From assembly GCA_009869945.1 (NCBI GenBank), contig WIXG01000111.1, positions 62,001 to 126,000 of the forward strand: 64,000 bases of DNA, in the 5' to 3' direction. Position 1 is the stretch's first letter; each line of letters starts with the position of its first letter. Under the pieces are notes generated by a model. The model searched no databases, was not told the origin of the DNA, and was given only the letters and a program-made list of their open reading frames with translations. Shown here one piece after another: positions 40,385 through 53,400 of this stretch. Source of the DNA: Mesaphorura yosii (taxonomy: Eukaryota; Arthropoda; Collembola; Poduromorpha; Tullbergiidae). The position numbers were made by a program, and so were the translations under genes.

Positions 40385-41112
40385 ATGGTTCAAATTGACC
40401 CAAACGAACTGTCACTTCTGCTCCTCAACTACTCCAAAGATCCGACCCCGATCCAAAATCTCCAGAGCTGGTCCACCGAATTCGGCGCGGATCGGGGCCG
40501 ATATGAGATTCAGGAGCGTGAAAGGGAGATTATTCGAAGGCATCGATCTCAGCAGCGATCAAAGGAAGGCTTTCTGGAGGTGTTGATTGTCGTTGGGGTT
40601 CTCGCAATGATTTTCATTCCATTTCTTGTGTGGCTGTACTACAAGAGCGGAGTTTGTGAAGGGTAAGCTGCAAGTTCGTAAATTGTTTTGCGTGTATGCA
40701 ATCTATTGTCTTCGACAGGTCTCACGACGAAAGACAATTGCAAAGACGCACTTCTCACGGGCTGACTTCCGAGTCCTCCGAATCGCAACATCGGGACACG
40801 TATTACACTCCGCCCTCGGATTCACTGAAAGGAGTTTTCGTACACGCACCTTCTCCACATTCGCAAGTAATACGGGAGCCAGCTGCGCGTGACCCAACCC
40901 CTAAGATGCACACGCAGGGCCGCCCGGCACTCCAGCCGGAGCTCAAGCCATCGCCCATTAGAACGACCAAGGTCGAGTATGAGTCGCCGACGAAAAAGGC
41001 GTTTCGGAATGTCCGTGACGTCGGCCTGCACGCGTACCAGGGAAATCGGGAGCGAGATCGTGATCGAGAGCGTGAGCGCCCAATCAAAAGTCAAGGTAAA
41101 GTCTTCGTCTGA
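40385..41112 (+). CDS. single-pass membrane protein, unknown function
   Basis: Two exons (40385-40662 and 40719-41112) with a 56-nt GT-AG intron give 223 residues. Residues 1-62 are hydrophilic and charged (an Arg/Glu-rich helix-like stretch at about 36-60). One membrane span lies at about 64-86 and is followed by a long polar tail rich in Ser, His, Pro and Arg, ending in a run of Arg/Asp/Glu pairs near 205-213. There is no signal peptide, so the span probably serves as the anchor. No family was recognised. A good donor (caag|gtaaag) sits 18 nt before the stop, so an alternative form could splice onward; an AATAAA at 41205 suggests that the form ending at 41112 is real. Confidence 0.68.
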
Positions 41113-41204
41113 ATTCTAAATTCGTTGGAGGCAATGCAATGCAAGAAATTTGTGACAATTCGTTTTTATTTACAACAGCTTGTCTTTAGATGTTCATTTG
41201 ATTT

Positions 41205-41210
41205 AATAAA
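41205..41210 (+). terminator. poly(A) signal of the single-pass protein gene
   Basis: AATAAA on the plus strand about 93 nt past the stop at 41112. Confidence 0.5.
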
Positions 41211-41887
41211 TTATAATTAGATATGATATTAGCTTAGTACGATCTCTTCCAATCATTGTATAGCATAGCACAGCGTCAGTTGTCTGCTTTGATGATTCTT
41301 TGGCATCTTATTCGATCTCTTAGCTTAAGAAAAACACAAATAAAGGAACAGAAACTTGTAAGTAGTGTTATAAATGTTTATGTAGTCCATTCGTCACGGT
41401 GTTCTTTGTGGCTGATGGCTGAATTCCGCATCCGATTCCGATTCCAAGTAATTTAGAAGTCCATTTACCATTCCCTAGGTCCTAAGGCCCTTCCTGCAAT
41501 GCAAAAGAGCCCCACATTAATGAATTTCGACGTAGCGCGCAGCGCAGTGTAAAGAATGCTCTGGAAGGTTGTAATCAGCAAAAGCAGGCTTAGGCATCGA
41601 TGTTTAATTAACTTAGCCCTAAGTCAAACGCAGTCATGCTGGGAGGGAGAATTTAGGACAAGTTCAGAATGAATATATGCAGGAGCGCAAGCCAAGGAAA
41701 AGGTTCAGTGTAAAGATGACAGCAATTACCATGAAGAAGAAGAGACACGCGTACGGCAACTTTTGGGCAAGGCAGGTGAAGTGACAGACAGGCAGGTGGG
41801 TCGGTGGGTGACACTTAAATTAATTAATTCATACTAGATAGGATGACATAAAATTAATGACAGCTTGAAGTGAGTGGCAGCGGCAGT
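41211..41887. other. 3' spacer between convergent genes
   Basis: About 680 bp between a plus-strand gene and the 3' end of the myofilin-like gene; it should hold the myofilin 3' UTR. A minus-strand AATAAA occurs only at 41165-41170, inside the 3' UTR of the opposite gene, so the two transcripts may overlap. Confidence 0.45.
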
Positions 41888-43564
41888 TTAGAGTTCACGA
41901 AGTGGATGCTGGCTCCACACATACGAGTTACGAATAGGTGACAAGTAACTGTTACGCAGGGCGGACGGATACATGAGAACACTTCGTGGGATGTACCCGT
42001 AGGGTCTCAGGCCGAGTGAGTCGTACCACCAAGGATCACGAGTCACGCTTGTGATGGGCAAGTATGGCGACGGGTTCAGCAGATTGTGATAAGGAGCGAG
42101 AGTTCCTGGCAATCCAGTGCCCTTGTACTGTGGTGTGTCGGTGGACGCCCATGGCGTTGGCAAGTAGTAAGATTTCGGATACTTTGACGGGAAAAAGCTT
42201 CCTGGCTCTCCTTCCTTCACCCAACGCGGCAACTCTTCACCGCCACCGCTGCTGTTGTTGGCTCCCAATGATCGCAGTCCAGAGAATGGACCTGGTGCTG
42301 GTGGCATTGATGCTGCATGAACGTGAGGGTGGGACAAGAACAACATAAAAAGTCAGGTCATAGATCAAAGGTCCAATTTTCCTGGTGATGCTTAGCATTT
42401 CATTGTTCATGCATTCGAATGGAGAAGAAATTAATATTAAGATAAATGAGAAAAGCGAGGAAGACAAATTAATAAAATTGACATGATGTGGCAGAACTAA
42501 ACGATTTTCCATGCTGTGAGTGGACTAAATTTTTGATGATGATTCAACAGCCCAAGCATCTGCTTTTGCTAATTTACAACCTTTGATTAGTATCGAAATT
42601 AGAAACGAGAGAAAACCTACCTGCTCGTGGTGCATAGGCTCCTGGCCTGTCAACTCCATAAATGGCTCTTGGCGAGTATCCATAGGTTTCCCCTTTAGAA
42701 ATTAGTGTTTAGAATTTATCAACGAGTTTCGATGTAACGCAATTTGTTAGTTAAATTGTTTCTACTCTAGTAACAGAACTTTTCCTGTAATAATTACAAA
42801 CAAACAAAGTGTCTTGCTGAAAATGCAACTCACTCTCAAAATAATCTAGCAATTTGGCAGTTTGGCATTTCTTATTATTATATTCTTGGCCAATTATTTC
42901 TTGCCGATTTACTACTGTTCGTATGATCATGGCTAACGACAAGATTTTGAGGAAAGTATTCTGAGGGTTTCTCAGTGACAGTGAGGATGAAGGGCAAACG
43001 GCACAAGGACACAAGCAAAACAAAGAATGAAGTTGAGAGTGGCACAGACGCTCGGGGAGTCTTAACCTCTTCATCATGTTATTATTATTAATTATTATAT
43101 GTTATTATCTTAGTATGATATAGTGACGGTAGTATTATATATATTATATCCCAGTATTATATTAATATTAATTAATTATTATAATTATTGGTATCTGGTT
43201 AATAAACTTTCCGTTGTGAGTACTTACGTGAGACTGGAAGGTAACGATAGCCAGGTGCGAAGATTCTTGCTGATGGATCAGAATTCGGTTTGCCAAAGAA
43301 GTCTGGGAGTTCTGAGAAAGCTCTTGACGATGGACGCTTGTGCAAAGACTCATCTGCTCTCATGTCATCAGTGCCTGACATGCAACAAACAGGAAGCCAT
43401 AAAATGTATTTTCGCCTTTTGCGTGATTCCAGCAATCAAACGGACTATGGACGCTTACCTTTCAATGCTCGCACGTATTGCTGCCAGAACTTTGCCTTTC
43501 TTGTGGTTGGTTCATTGAGGCTGATCATAGCCATATGATTTCTGAAAGAAGCTTCTCCTGACAT
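41888..43564 (-). CDS. Mf: myofilin-like thick-filament protein
   Basis: Four exons (43459-43564, 43228-43374, 42621-42692, 41888-42312) close in phase to 249 residues. Exon 1 encodes a conserved-looking start (SEASFRN-like, then KAKFWQQYVRALK), followed across the junction by GTDDMRA. Later come PGYRYLPVSR, then TYGYSPRAIYGV, and a Tyr/Pro/Ser-rich C-terminal half with repeated PSPYLP, YGYIPRS and RNSY motifs. This layout matches my memory of Drosophila myofilin, a thick-filament-associated protein of insect muscle; I could not align it. There is no signal peptide or membrane span. A TATA box and a likely 5' UTR intron (acceptor tctgtag 5 nt before the ATG) lie upstream. Intron 2 contains a very AT-rich tract. 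Alternative exons, known for this gene in flies, could be present but were not seen. Confidence 0.7.
43078..43195. repeat. AT-rich low-complexity tract in an intron
   Basis: About 115 bp composed almost only of tat, tta and att words, inside intron 2 of the myofilin-like gene. Confidence 0.7.
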
Positions 43565-43810
43565 TTTGCTACAGAAACATATAGGAAAGAGATCAGTGAA
43601 AATCTGGAAGGAATGCACAACAATTTTCCGACTATCGGTCAAGGATCAGCGTGAAGCACGAGAACCATAAAAATGTAGGCTTGTGAGAAAATGAAGCGTG
43701 AATAATGCTTTTGGCAAATTCACAATTCTGCACTTCTCACATTGGCATCTGCCATAGACTCACTCAAGCAAGAATCTTAGCGAGAGTCGAGAGCTGGGTT
43801 TATTAAGTTC

Positions 43811-43819
43811 TATTTATAA
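43811..43819 (-). promoter_or_regulatory. TATA box of the myofilin-like gene
   Basis: TTATAAATA on the minus strand, about 250 bp upstream of the ATG. Transcription starting about 30 nt downstream would give a short first exon ending near a gccaat|gtgag donor at about 43745, then splice to the acceptor just before the ATG. TATA boxes are usual for muscle structural genes. The start site itself is inferred. Confidence 0.45.
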
Positions 43820-46800
43820 CCTGCACGGTTTTGGACAAATTTCATCTGAGACCCTGCACCAGGTTAGGCGAAAGCAAGAAATTTGTCTTCGGTGAAAGGA
43901 AATCATAAATCAATCATCTGGAATTTTAATTGGATTCTTGAGAGACTTTTTTGTACTGGCCACGCTTCAGAACAAAACGCAGCTAAATTTTGTACACTCA
44001 AAATCGTCCGATTTCTCTAAGAGAAGAAAAGCGCAGATTTCTGATTTGAGAATCTCAGTCTTCAACGTAGAAATTACTAATTAATTTTGTAACTCACTCA
44101 AATTCTTCTGCAATTAGCTCCTGAATAAAATCACAACCAAATCTCACTTTCTAATATTTCTGAACGAGCAAAGCAGCCAAGAACTTAACACAACAAAAGC
44201 TTCCTCAAAACTAAAATCGAAATCCACCAACTCGAACCAAATCAAGCTTCAATTCAGATTCTTGAAAAACTTACTTTTCGTGAAGGGCAAACAATTTTCT
44301 TGTAGTTGTGTCCTGTGCAGCCGTAGACTCCGAAAAGAACGACTTCCACTTGCACATGGGCGTACAAGAACGAGGAGGCTGAAGTATTGCCAAAATTCTA
44401 AAATTAGAATTGCTAGCACGTAAATATGCATGCAGAATCACCTCAAGCTCGTTGCTCGTGTTGCTCGTGTATGTACAGCATCTCGTGAGAGATAGACTCC
44501 GATACTCCGATTCGGGGGAAGATTGTGCAGATCTGTCTGGCTGCTATAGGCCAGTCCCTCCGAGGCGCCCACTTGTAAAAAATTTGATCTGTGTAACCCA
44601 ATTTGGGCACAAGCTCTTATCGTAATTTATTGCACACAGACTCGCAGACGAAAGTCAGTCGTTCCCCGATTGCCCCGACATTTCGCAAGACACAAAGCAT
44701 CTAAACACATGCACAAGATTAACATGCAAGGACAGCTGCTAAGGTGTTATTGCGAGACAAGCGAGAAACGACTACGACGTTAGTTTGTCTAAAGTAAAAA
44801 TACGACACGGTTAGCCATGAACCAGATCAAACCCTTGCCTTGCTCGTTTTGACCGAGTTCCGTGTCAATTTCCCCACCGCACGGCACAAACCTCGAGACA
44901 CGCTGCTTCGAGGAGAGTGGGGGTTTGTGCAGCCAGGCGAGCAGCTGAATGATGACGACGAAGATGATGGTACACATTATCATCAGGATCTATGCATGTC
45001 AAATATGATTATTGACTGCATTATAAAAATGAATTCTCAGAAAACCCGTGAATGATATTCTTGTTATTTTGTTTATTTATTCAGTAACATGAAACAAGGT
45101 GCGTTTGTGCCAAAATTTCACACAGGAGTCATATTCATTGCCGTTATCAGTTCTTATGTGCCCAATTCCTTTCTCCAATTCATTTCGTTCTGGCCACTGC
45201 AAAAGGGAAACAGAGAATCCGACATTAGTCTGTGGCGGAAGTCTACGCGTCTGTGGCGTGAGCGTGAGCATGAAAGTAAAATTAGGTCGCGTTATGGGCC
45301 AAGGAGGATTTTTTGACCCTGTTGAATGTTAAAATTTATTGCCACGCCGTAGTAAACTAAAATTAACTCCTAAATGACAAAAATGTGAAATTTTCTGGCG
45401 TAAACTGTGTCCCGTCAGTGTTCATGTCTCTTGGGTGCAAATTCAGTTAATCCCGACGGCCTAAACCCAAATACACTCGAGACGACTGTAAAGCGTTGAA
45501 AAGTATCGAAAACCGATGAAAATTCGCATCACAGATTGAAAAATAGAATGTCACTTCAAATATCACGCTTTCGATGCAAAGCAGGAAAACGAACCGAAAA
45601 CCGTGGCCAACATCTGAATCCAATTTTTTATTTTATTGTCAGGCATTCGAAGTTGGACGTTGAAGCTGAACGCGTGGCTTAATTTATTGTATTTTCTGGG
45701 CGTTTAGCAATGACCCTGACACTTGGGCAGAAAATACTCGTCTTGGCCATTATTTTGGCTAATCTAAATAATTACAAGAAGGCTTTCTATTTTTAGCATA
45801 ATTTACATTTTATTTCTTTGCTTTCGTTGTTGCGCTTGTGTTCCTGTTTTTCTAGGTTGATGTTGGTGCTCGTCTCGTGCTCGCCCGCTCGTTTGGAGCT
45901 TAGTTTCCTTTTGTCGTGCATTTATTGGCTTTGGTATTCGCAAAGACGTCATTCTCGCTTGCAAACAAAGATCCTTTGTGGATGTGGCATGTGCTTTTGC
46001 AATGAATGGAATATAATGGAAGTGTTAACTTGTAGACTTGATGATTTGCAGCGGTTCTGGCTGTTTAGACACATGTTTTCCGTTTCAGGAGCAAGAAAAA
46101 GACGGCCTGACTCTGACTGGCAAAGGCGATGTTGTCTTAACCTTGTCCTGTCCAACGATCATGATCAGTGCATTTCCATTCTAGACGGCATTTTGGAATC
46201 ATCTCACGAGTCGAGCGGGTCGCGGGTCTGAGAAGCTGCAGTGTAGTTTACGAATAAAATCATTCATCATTTATTCATCTCACATGCCCATTCTGTACGT
46301 ATTCTATTTACTTATTTACTGCAACTGCAATTTATTACTGCTGTGCAAGCAGGCCTATTACGCTAGTCAATTATCCTGAAAGAAATTAAAGAACGCTTAG
46401 CATCTAGACTAAAATACATAAATTCGTCTCGAAATTATGTACTCTACTTTAATTAAGTTCATTTTAGTTCTTTCTTACAAGTACGTATATGCTTGGCATT
46501 ACTTTTCCGTATGATTTGTGAAAAAGTACCTTGTACAGGTTTCTAAGTTTTAATTCTACAATTACACTTACAATAACAGTTTCTGTCTATGACTTACAAT
46601 ACTAGTGTACGATTACGACTACGATTACAGCTAAGTGAACGACAGTAAGCATAGCATTAGCTTTAGTACCCTGCTCAAGGGCTGCAACTGCAAAGTCAAG
46701 TTTAAAATATTTACCCACCACAGGTAAATAAGTCTCGATACAAGTGCTAAAGTGTAAGAACCATTACATCGAAGAACTGATGGGTCTGTAGTCGTAGTCT

Positions 46801-47006
46801 GTATTAATGAGAGCTGTAAAACAGTCACATTTTGTATGGCTCGTATTTTAAGCCACCTTAAAAGTACTGAAATTCCTCCGTAAATTCACCACTCCGCAGA
46901 AATACTTACTTTCTCCGCCAAAAGATTCTTTGACCGTCCCAAAATCCAACTTGACCGCATTTAAAAAATTGACCACATTATTTGACATTGGTCATAAAGA
47001 TATATA
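43820..47006. other. intergenic stretch, no supported gene
   Basis: About 3.2 kb between the myofilin promoter and the 3' end of the Ced-6 gene. A plus-strand frame of 137 codons at 45818-46231 has a pyrimidine tract plus acceptor (tccgtttcag) at about 46089 inside it, but no recognisable protein motif and no matching donor nearby. Confidence 0.5.
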
Positions 47007-47012
47007 TTTATT
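47007..47012 (-). terminator. poly(A) signal of the Ced-6 gene
   Basis: AATAAA on the minus strand about 400 nt past the stop at 47409. Confidence 0.5.
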
Positions 47013-47408
47013 GAACCAAAAGCGCCTTGGCAGTAATCGCTGCGCCTTTTTGCTCTACTCGCTGTACTTTCGTCCAGTGAGTCATGTCAGTGGCTAAATA
47101 TAGCTTTTTAATAAGAGAAGTGGACTTTATGGGGAGACAAAATTTATTTTTTGCGGAGAAATGCAGTACATTTTCTGTGGTGAGGATTAAAGTACATTTG
47201 TGGTGAGAAATATAATAAATGATTTTGTATAAAACACTAAACATGTGCTAGTCAAATACTAATGCATTGCCTAATCATAAATCCTAATCAAATTACACAT
47301 GATAGTAAATTATAGTTGTGCACCTTTGCGTAATCGCAAATGAAAAATTGCTTTGAATGATTTTTATCAGTACGTGCTTAAGCTTAAGCTTAAAGATTCT
47401 TCAGTGCG

Positions 47409-50400
47409 TTACATTCGAAATGGGTCCAGCATGTCCAACGAGGACATGTCGAGGTTCTTCGCATTATTGTTATTATGGCCGTTGGTTTTAACGTTATTAT
47501 TATGACTACTGAAATCAAGTCTTTTGGATTCTAGTATGTTGGGTTGAGTGACGCTGGAGGCGGTGAATAAATTACTAAATTCACTGTAGTTGGGCGATGT
47601 GCTAGTCATACTGTTGAAATTCATTGTGCTCTGATTCATGTTGCCGTTGTTGCTGCCGAATCCATTCATAATATTTGCATGCATTTGCTGGTGATGGTTG
47701 TCCATGCCAGACGCAGCTCCGCCAACGTTGCCGTTCATGTTGCTCCCAAACGACGACATGCCGAATGGATCCGACGATACAGTGGCAGGAGGCGCCACCA
47801 CCGTCGTTGTTGCCGATGTATCATTCCCCGTGAAGAACGGGTCTGAACCAAATACATCAGTAGACGAACCACCAAAACTACTTCCACTGATGCTGCCGCT
47901 TCCGAATCCGTTGGTAGGCGGAGGCATTGTTGGGCCGTTACCAGTTGTAATGTCTGTTTTCTTTCCTTTTGGCGGGGGCGAAACTGCAAGCAAATGAGTA
48001 GTTAGTCAACTGCGATCATTGTGCATTTGCGATAAAGTGGGCGTATGCATGAATGCAATGCATGCATGAAAGTATGACTTACTTCTTGGCGGTGCTTCAA
48101 TTCCATCAGGATTTCCACGTGGTTTTGAGTCGAATTCATCATCAAATAGATCCATATGACGCCCGTTTCCATTTCCATGTGCTCGTTTTTCGATTTCGCT
48201 GGCAGTCATCGCGAATTCCCTGAAAAACCCACATAAATGTTAGCTTTAGCGCATGCAACGCAAATTTCCTGCATGTTTCCTACTTACGCAATGATTTGAT
48301 TGGCCACATTCGTTGACGCGCGTGCTGGCACCGGTGGACACATCAGAACATCTCCACCTGTCGTCGACGCAGCACTCGATAAACTCGAATTTGATTGTCC
48401 ATCCACAGAGTGCAAACTCAGCTTCTCCTTCAGGTTTGAATTTTCTGTTTCCAGTTCGGCGACCCGTTTCTGCAGCATCATAATTTCTTTCTTGAGGTCA
48501 AGCTCGCGTCCAGAAGAGTCCAAGTATCGTTTGTACGCCAGATCAAAGGCTTGGCCAATTGTCAGTGTAATTTCTTCAGCCTACAAAAACGTAAATAAGC
48601 AGCATGTATGAATTTCATGGCTCATGTGGGAAGCATTTTAACACCTCGCTCGTCAATATTTGCACATGCAATTAGCGATTAGTGATGGTTTACACTCACG
48701 AGTTTGTCGGACGCAAACACGAAGCATTTGTGCAATTCTCCCTCCTTGGCGATGAACGAGAAGAATCGCTTTTCCTCCTTGTCATCCGCACAGTAGGAGA
48801 TTTGATGAAGGGGATACTGATGAAGGATTTTCTTCCCCTTGGGCTCTTGAATTGCGACACCATCCATTGAAATTGTCAGCTCAGCCTGCAAGGCACGAAA
48901 GAACATAAAGATGAGAAATGCCTATGCAAAATTAGCGTCTGGCCCTTAATTGAAATTAGTGTGGTGATGAAATTAACACATTTCACATTTAATTGTAGTG
49001 CGCACAATTGGATACATGACTCGACACATTGCATTGAGCATTGAGAATCTTTGGACTGTAGATTGTGTAATACGCGACTGCAGTCTGCAGGGTTTAACGA
49101 TAACGAGTGAAAATAATTTATTGCACGCGCGGCAATTGGAAATAGTTTCCAATTAATAACTTCAGACTTCATTTCTGGTGGCAATAGATTGCAATTTGTG
49201 CATTCTTGCATGCGTCAAGCTTCGAGCATCTGAATTTTATGCTTTGCTGGCTTGCTTGACTGCCGCGTGCGGCTGCTAAATGATTAATTAAAGACAGTAA
49301 GGCAAGCCTCCTGCATCGCGTTGCTTAACGAATTCCTCCTGAAGCGCAACGAGTGTGCAGAAATGTGGACTATTAAGTCACCATACGAAATTCGCAAATC
49401 AGACAACCAAATCGCAATTGCAGATTGCAATTTAACATTAAACTGCCGCGGACGTCACAAGAGACATTGATTTACGACGGCCGGCCTGAATTTTTAGACC
49501 TCATGGCTCAGAACTCGGCCTTCGAAACCTAATTCTCACTTTAATAGCTTTCAAACGGAAGAGAGTTAGAAAAGATCGCAATGTCGGTCATAAAATATCA
49601 AAGGCACATGGTCGTTAAAAATATGTCAAATATGCTTCAGTTTTATTGCTTGCTGCATTGTAAACTTTCGATTTCAACTCCGACCATTGTTGTTCCTTGT
49701 TCACACAAGAAACTAGATGTTGTTCTATTTTAAACAGCCTTCAAAGTCAAATGCACGAGAACGCGTTCACTTTGAAGTTTGAAAGTTATGAAATCACTCA
49801 TGAATCATGAACAAATTGATTCGGCAATTCACAATTCGCAACTCAGCTTTCTCTCTATTACCGATTACGAATGCATTGTTACACATCGGCTCGTGTTGAC
49901 ACGCGAATTTGCATACTGCATTTCGCATTTAGCACAGGGATTTAGGCGAGCAGACAATTTGTTCTAAATCTGAATACGTGCAGCTAATTTTCTTGTCATA
50001 CATCCTTATTTAGCCCGAATTGTGCTTGTACGCGTAACAATTATCGAGTTGCTCAACCCTTGCCATGCCATGCCAAGCGTTAAATTGCACGGAGTGATGA
50101 TAGTGAGATGAGAGCAGTTAATCGGCTTGCAGCTGGCAGGACTCGTTAAAAATCACATCTGCAATTACATCCACATTCCCATACTTGGCTTGGTTTCGGT
50201 GTCTCGCTTGCGCTCAATTTAATCCTATTGATCTTCCATCGCAAACTGCGAGCCGCGAGTCGCGTTTTTTCGCGCCTGGCCTGACTGAGCCTGATTAACT
50301 TGCTCAACAACAACATTAGCAATCACCACGAGTTTTTGCTGATGCCGAGGCTGACGCTCGGGATTGCATTCAATTCATCAATCACCATGAAATTGTATCG

Positions 50401-53400
50401 TATCGGATTTCGTGTCGCGTATGCCTGGTACGAATCAGTTGGACGTCTTCTTTCACCAGCGCAGCGCAACAATTATATTCTCATTTTGGCAGACATGTTT
50501 CAAGACTCGTCTCGAGTTTTACAAATTGCACGAAAAAGTGCGAAAGCGATAATATGACTGACTATGACGGACACAGATTGACAAGTCGTGTAACACAATC
50601 TCGATTCATCCTCCTTCCTCTACCTTCTGCTCTCATGAAATGTACATAAATGGCTCGCTGTTTTCGTCCTTCATGTACAAAGCACACAAGCGGACTTGCG
50701 AAGCCGGCTGGCTTTTTATTGGTTCAAGTTACAAGTCTGCAAGAGCTAGTACACAAAAACACACAAAGGAACCGGAATTAGGTCAGAAATCCGCTCATAT
50801 CAAGTCACTTGCGTCAAATCAAGTCAGTCTCCATCCGTCTGCTGATTCTCGTCTTCTCTGATTTTCTACGCAGTTTGAAACACGATCATGACATCAGAAA
50901 GAGACTCGTGGCAACTCTTTTTGTGATTTGCAGACTGCCGGAGTCGGATTCCTAGTCGAACTCCTCTTAGTCATGAAAAAGAGGAAAATCGTGCTAAACA
51001 CGAGCAACGTTAAGTACGAGCGTTAAGCACAGATGTTAAGCACAGCGTCATTTATCAAACTTTAATGATAATGGGGCATTGCCGCTGCTTGAGAAATTGA
51101 CTTGATACATGCAGTTGCATTAAGCACGCGTCCTTTTGGAACAGGAAATGATTGACTTAGCATAAGATTTCAAGAAAATTAATGCTCTTCGCATACACGT
51201 GCACGTACAAGAGACTAGACTTAGCAACAAAGAAAGGAAACGGAAATCCATTCACAAATGAGTGATTACGGCTCGTCGATTGATAAGAAAGTATTCATAA
51301 TTCGAGACAATTCAGAGCAAACCTCCAAGAAATTGAATTTTCATGTCTCAATGCTGTATTGCAAAATAATTAGCGCACGCTGCACGTTTTAATCGTGAAT
51401 AGAAAGTGAAAACGCGCTTGAGACCGAGACTAGAATCAAAACAACGAGTCCTTGACTCATGAAATTGGGGCTGAATTGAATTGCCGGTGGCTTTGATTGC
51501 AACTACTGCAATTGTACCTTGCTGCTGCAATGTGCCGCAGCAAACATTGAGATTGACACAATTTCATACTTTTTCTTTGCTTTTGCTTTGACTTTGTCGT
51601 TTAATGTACTAATTTTGTTTTTCACATGTGCACTGTACGCTTGACGTCAATTCGGCAGTCACCTCAAAACATCCGCCGAAACTTTGGTTGCCGCCTGTAT
51701 GCAAGTCCCCGTGAGTCATGTCAAGGTTTCTACTCTTGATTTACTTGGTTTCAGGCTATACTTGGTAATTGGGACAATTTTCTGAGTCACTATGCCGTAC
51801 AAAGTACGAAGTTTTCAGTGACAGCTCTGCGTTGACGGGTTTTTTAATTACAGCAATCTTAAGACCAAAACAGGGCGCAGAATGCTTAATCACTTCTCAA
51901 AAACAATAAAGCCCAATTTCTCGTCTTTCGTGTCTGGTGTTCGAAAACTGTCAATGATGACTTGAATTTAATCAGCTTGGTAAAGCATTCATGCATCAGG
52001 CTTTGGACCAACCCAGCCAGCTCCAATCACAAAAGGATCCAAAATTCTTAAAATAACAGAACCGCTATGGCCATTACACGGCGTATTATTCGCAGAACAG
52101 CCCAGATACAGACGAAGATGCAAAAACTGTTTATGCACCGCGGTGCACGACAACGACAACAATATCACCAGCAGCCCAAATGCCAAATGACTGTCATTGT
52201 GTACACTGCAGACTATTTAGACTTTTAGACATACAACAATGAAATTATTACCTTTGGAGTCTTTCCACCTTCTGCTCGTCGTATTTCTTCATCGAGCTTG
52301 AGCTTCCTGATGCTCTCCTTCACGATATCCATTCCTTTGGGCTGCTCAACCTCCGTCACTCCTAGGAACTATAAAACATACAACAAAATGCGTAAAATTG
52401 AATGTCAGTCGTGAGCCATAAACGCGTAAAGTTGATGCTGAATCTGCATAATCATTCCATAATTCACTTCCCGAACGTGATTGCCAAAGCGCTGCGCTGT
52501 GATGGTTCAAATGTACTTATTTTTAGTGCCTGCACTGTAATCGAATTTATGAGCAGTGTGAATAACCTGAAATTGTTGTTGATGCATCCGGCATATGTAA
52601 ATTTAGAGTTCATAATTGCTGGTACGCATTTTATGCTCAAATTGGCCATAAAATTTGGTAACTCGAAGTCAGATGCAATTTGAGATGCAATTGCGTTGCT
52701 TCTTTTAGCTTACCAAGACGACTACTTGGATTGTCGTGAACTTTTATGATATCTGCTTAGCTGGCTCATGAAATGAATGAAAATCTCAGACAATCATGTC
52801 CTTCGACGCGACTGCGTCGGGGACTGACGTCTTTTGGCGCATTGACTCGACATCTTCAAGAACGCAAACGCAAGCCAACGCACTCGAATTGCACGGTATG
52901 GCATGCATTGTTCATTCAATTAACTCAGCTCAGCAGCTCAAGATAGTGAATAGGGCTTTTGATGAATTCTGTTATAAATTTTAATCCTCCTTTGTTTCGC
53001 TGACATGAATCTCTGAATCTCAGTTTACTGCTATTGCGGGAAGAGCAGAGTGAGTGTGGAGTGTGAAGGCATAATTTTTCCAAGCAGGACAAGCAACAAT
53101 TACATTTACATTGCAACGACAGCACGATAATATATAACCATTAGCCTAACATTCATTTTTCACTCGACTTTGACATCGCCATCTTGTCTTATATGGTCAT
53201 GGATTCATGGATTACAAAAATGTATTCAAATTGCAGTGCAGTGCATTTTGTTCTGTCGAGTGGTCAAGTGGTGTCAACGACCATAAATAAACATACACTC
53301 GATGTTGCAGGTTTGAAGTACTAGTAAGTCGAGTGAGTGAATGGAATGCCATAAAAATATAATTTCTGCAGTGGCTGTTGAAAGGCTTGAGAATCGCCAA

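Noticed and set aside
45818-46231. 137-codon plus-strand frame with an internal acceptor-like site
   Set aside because: Considered as a distant exon of the gene at 40385-41112, since the phase would fit, but the encoded residues resemble nothing and the intron would span the whole myofilin gene.
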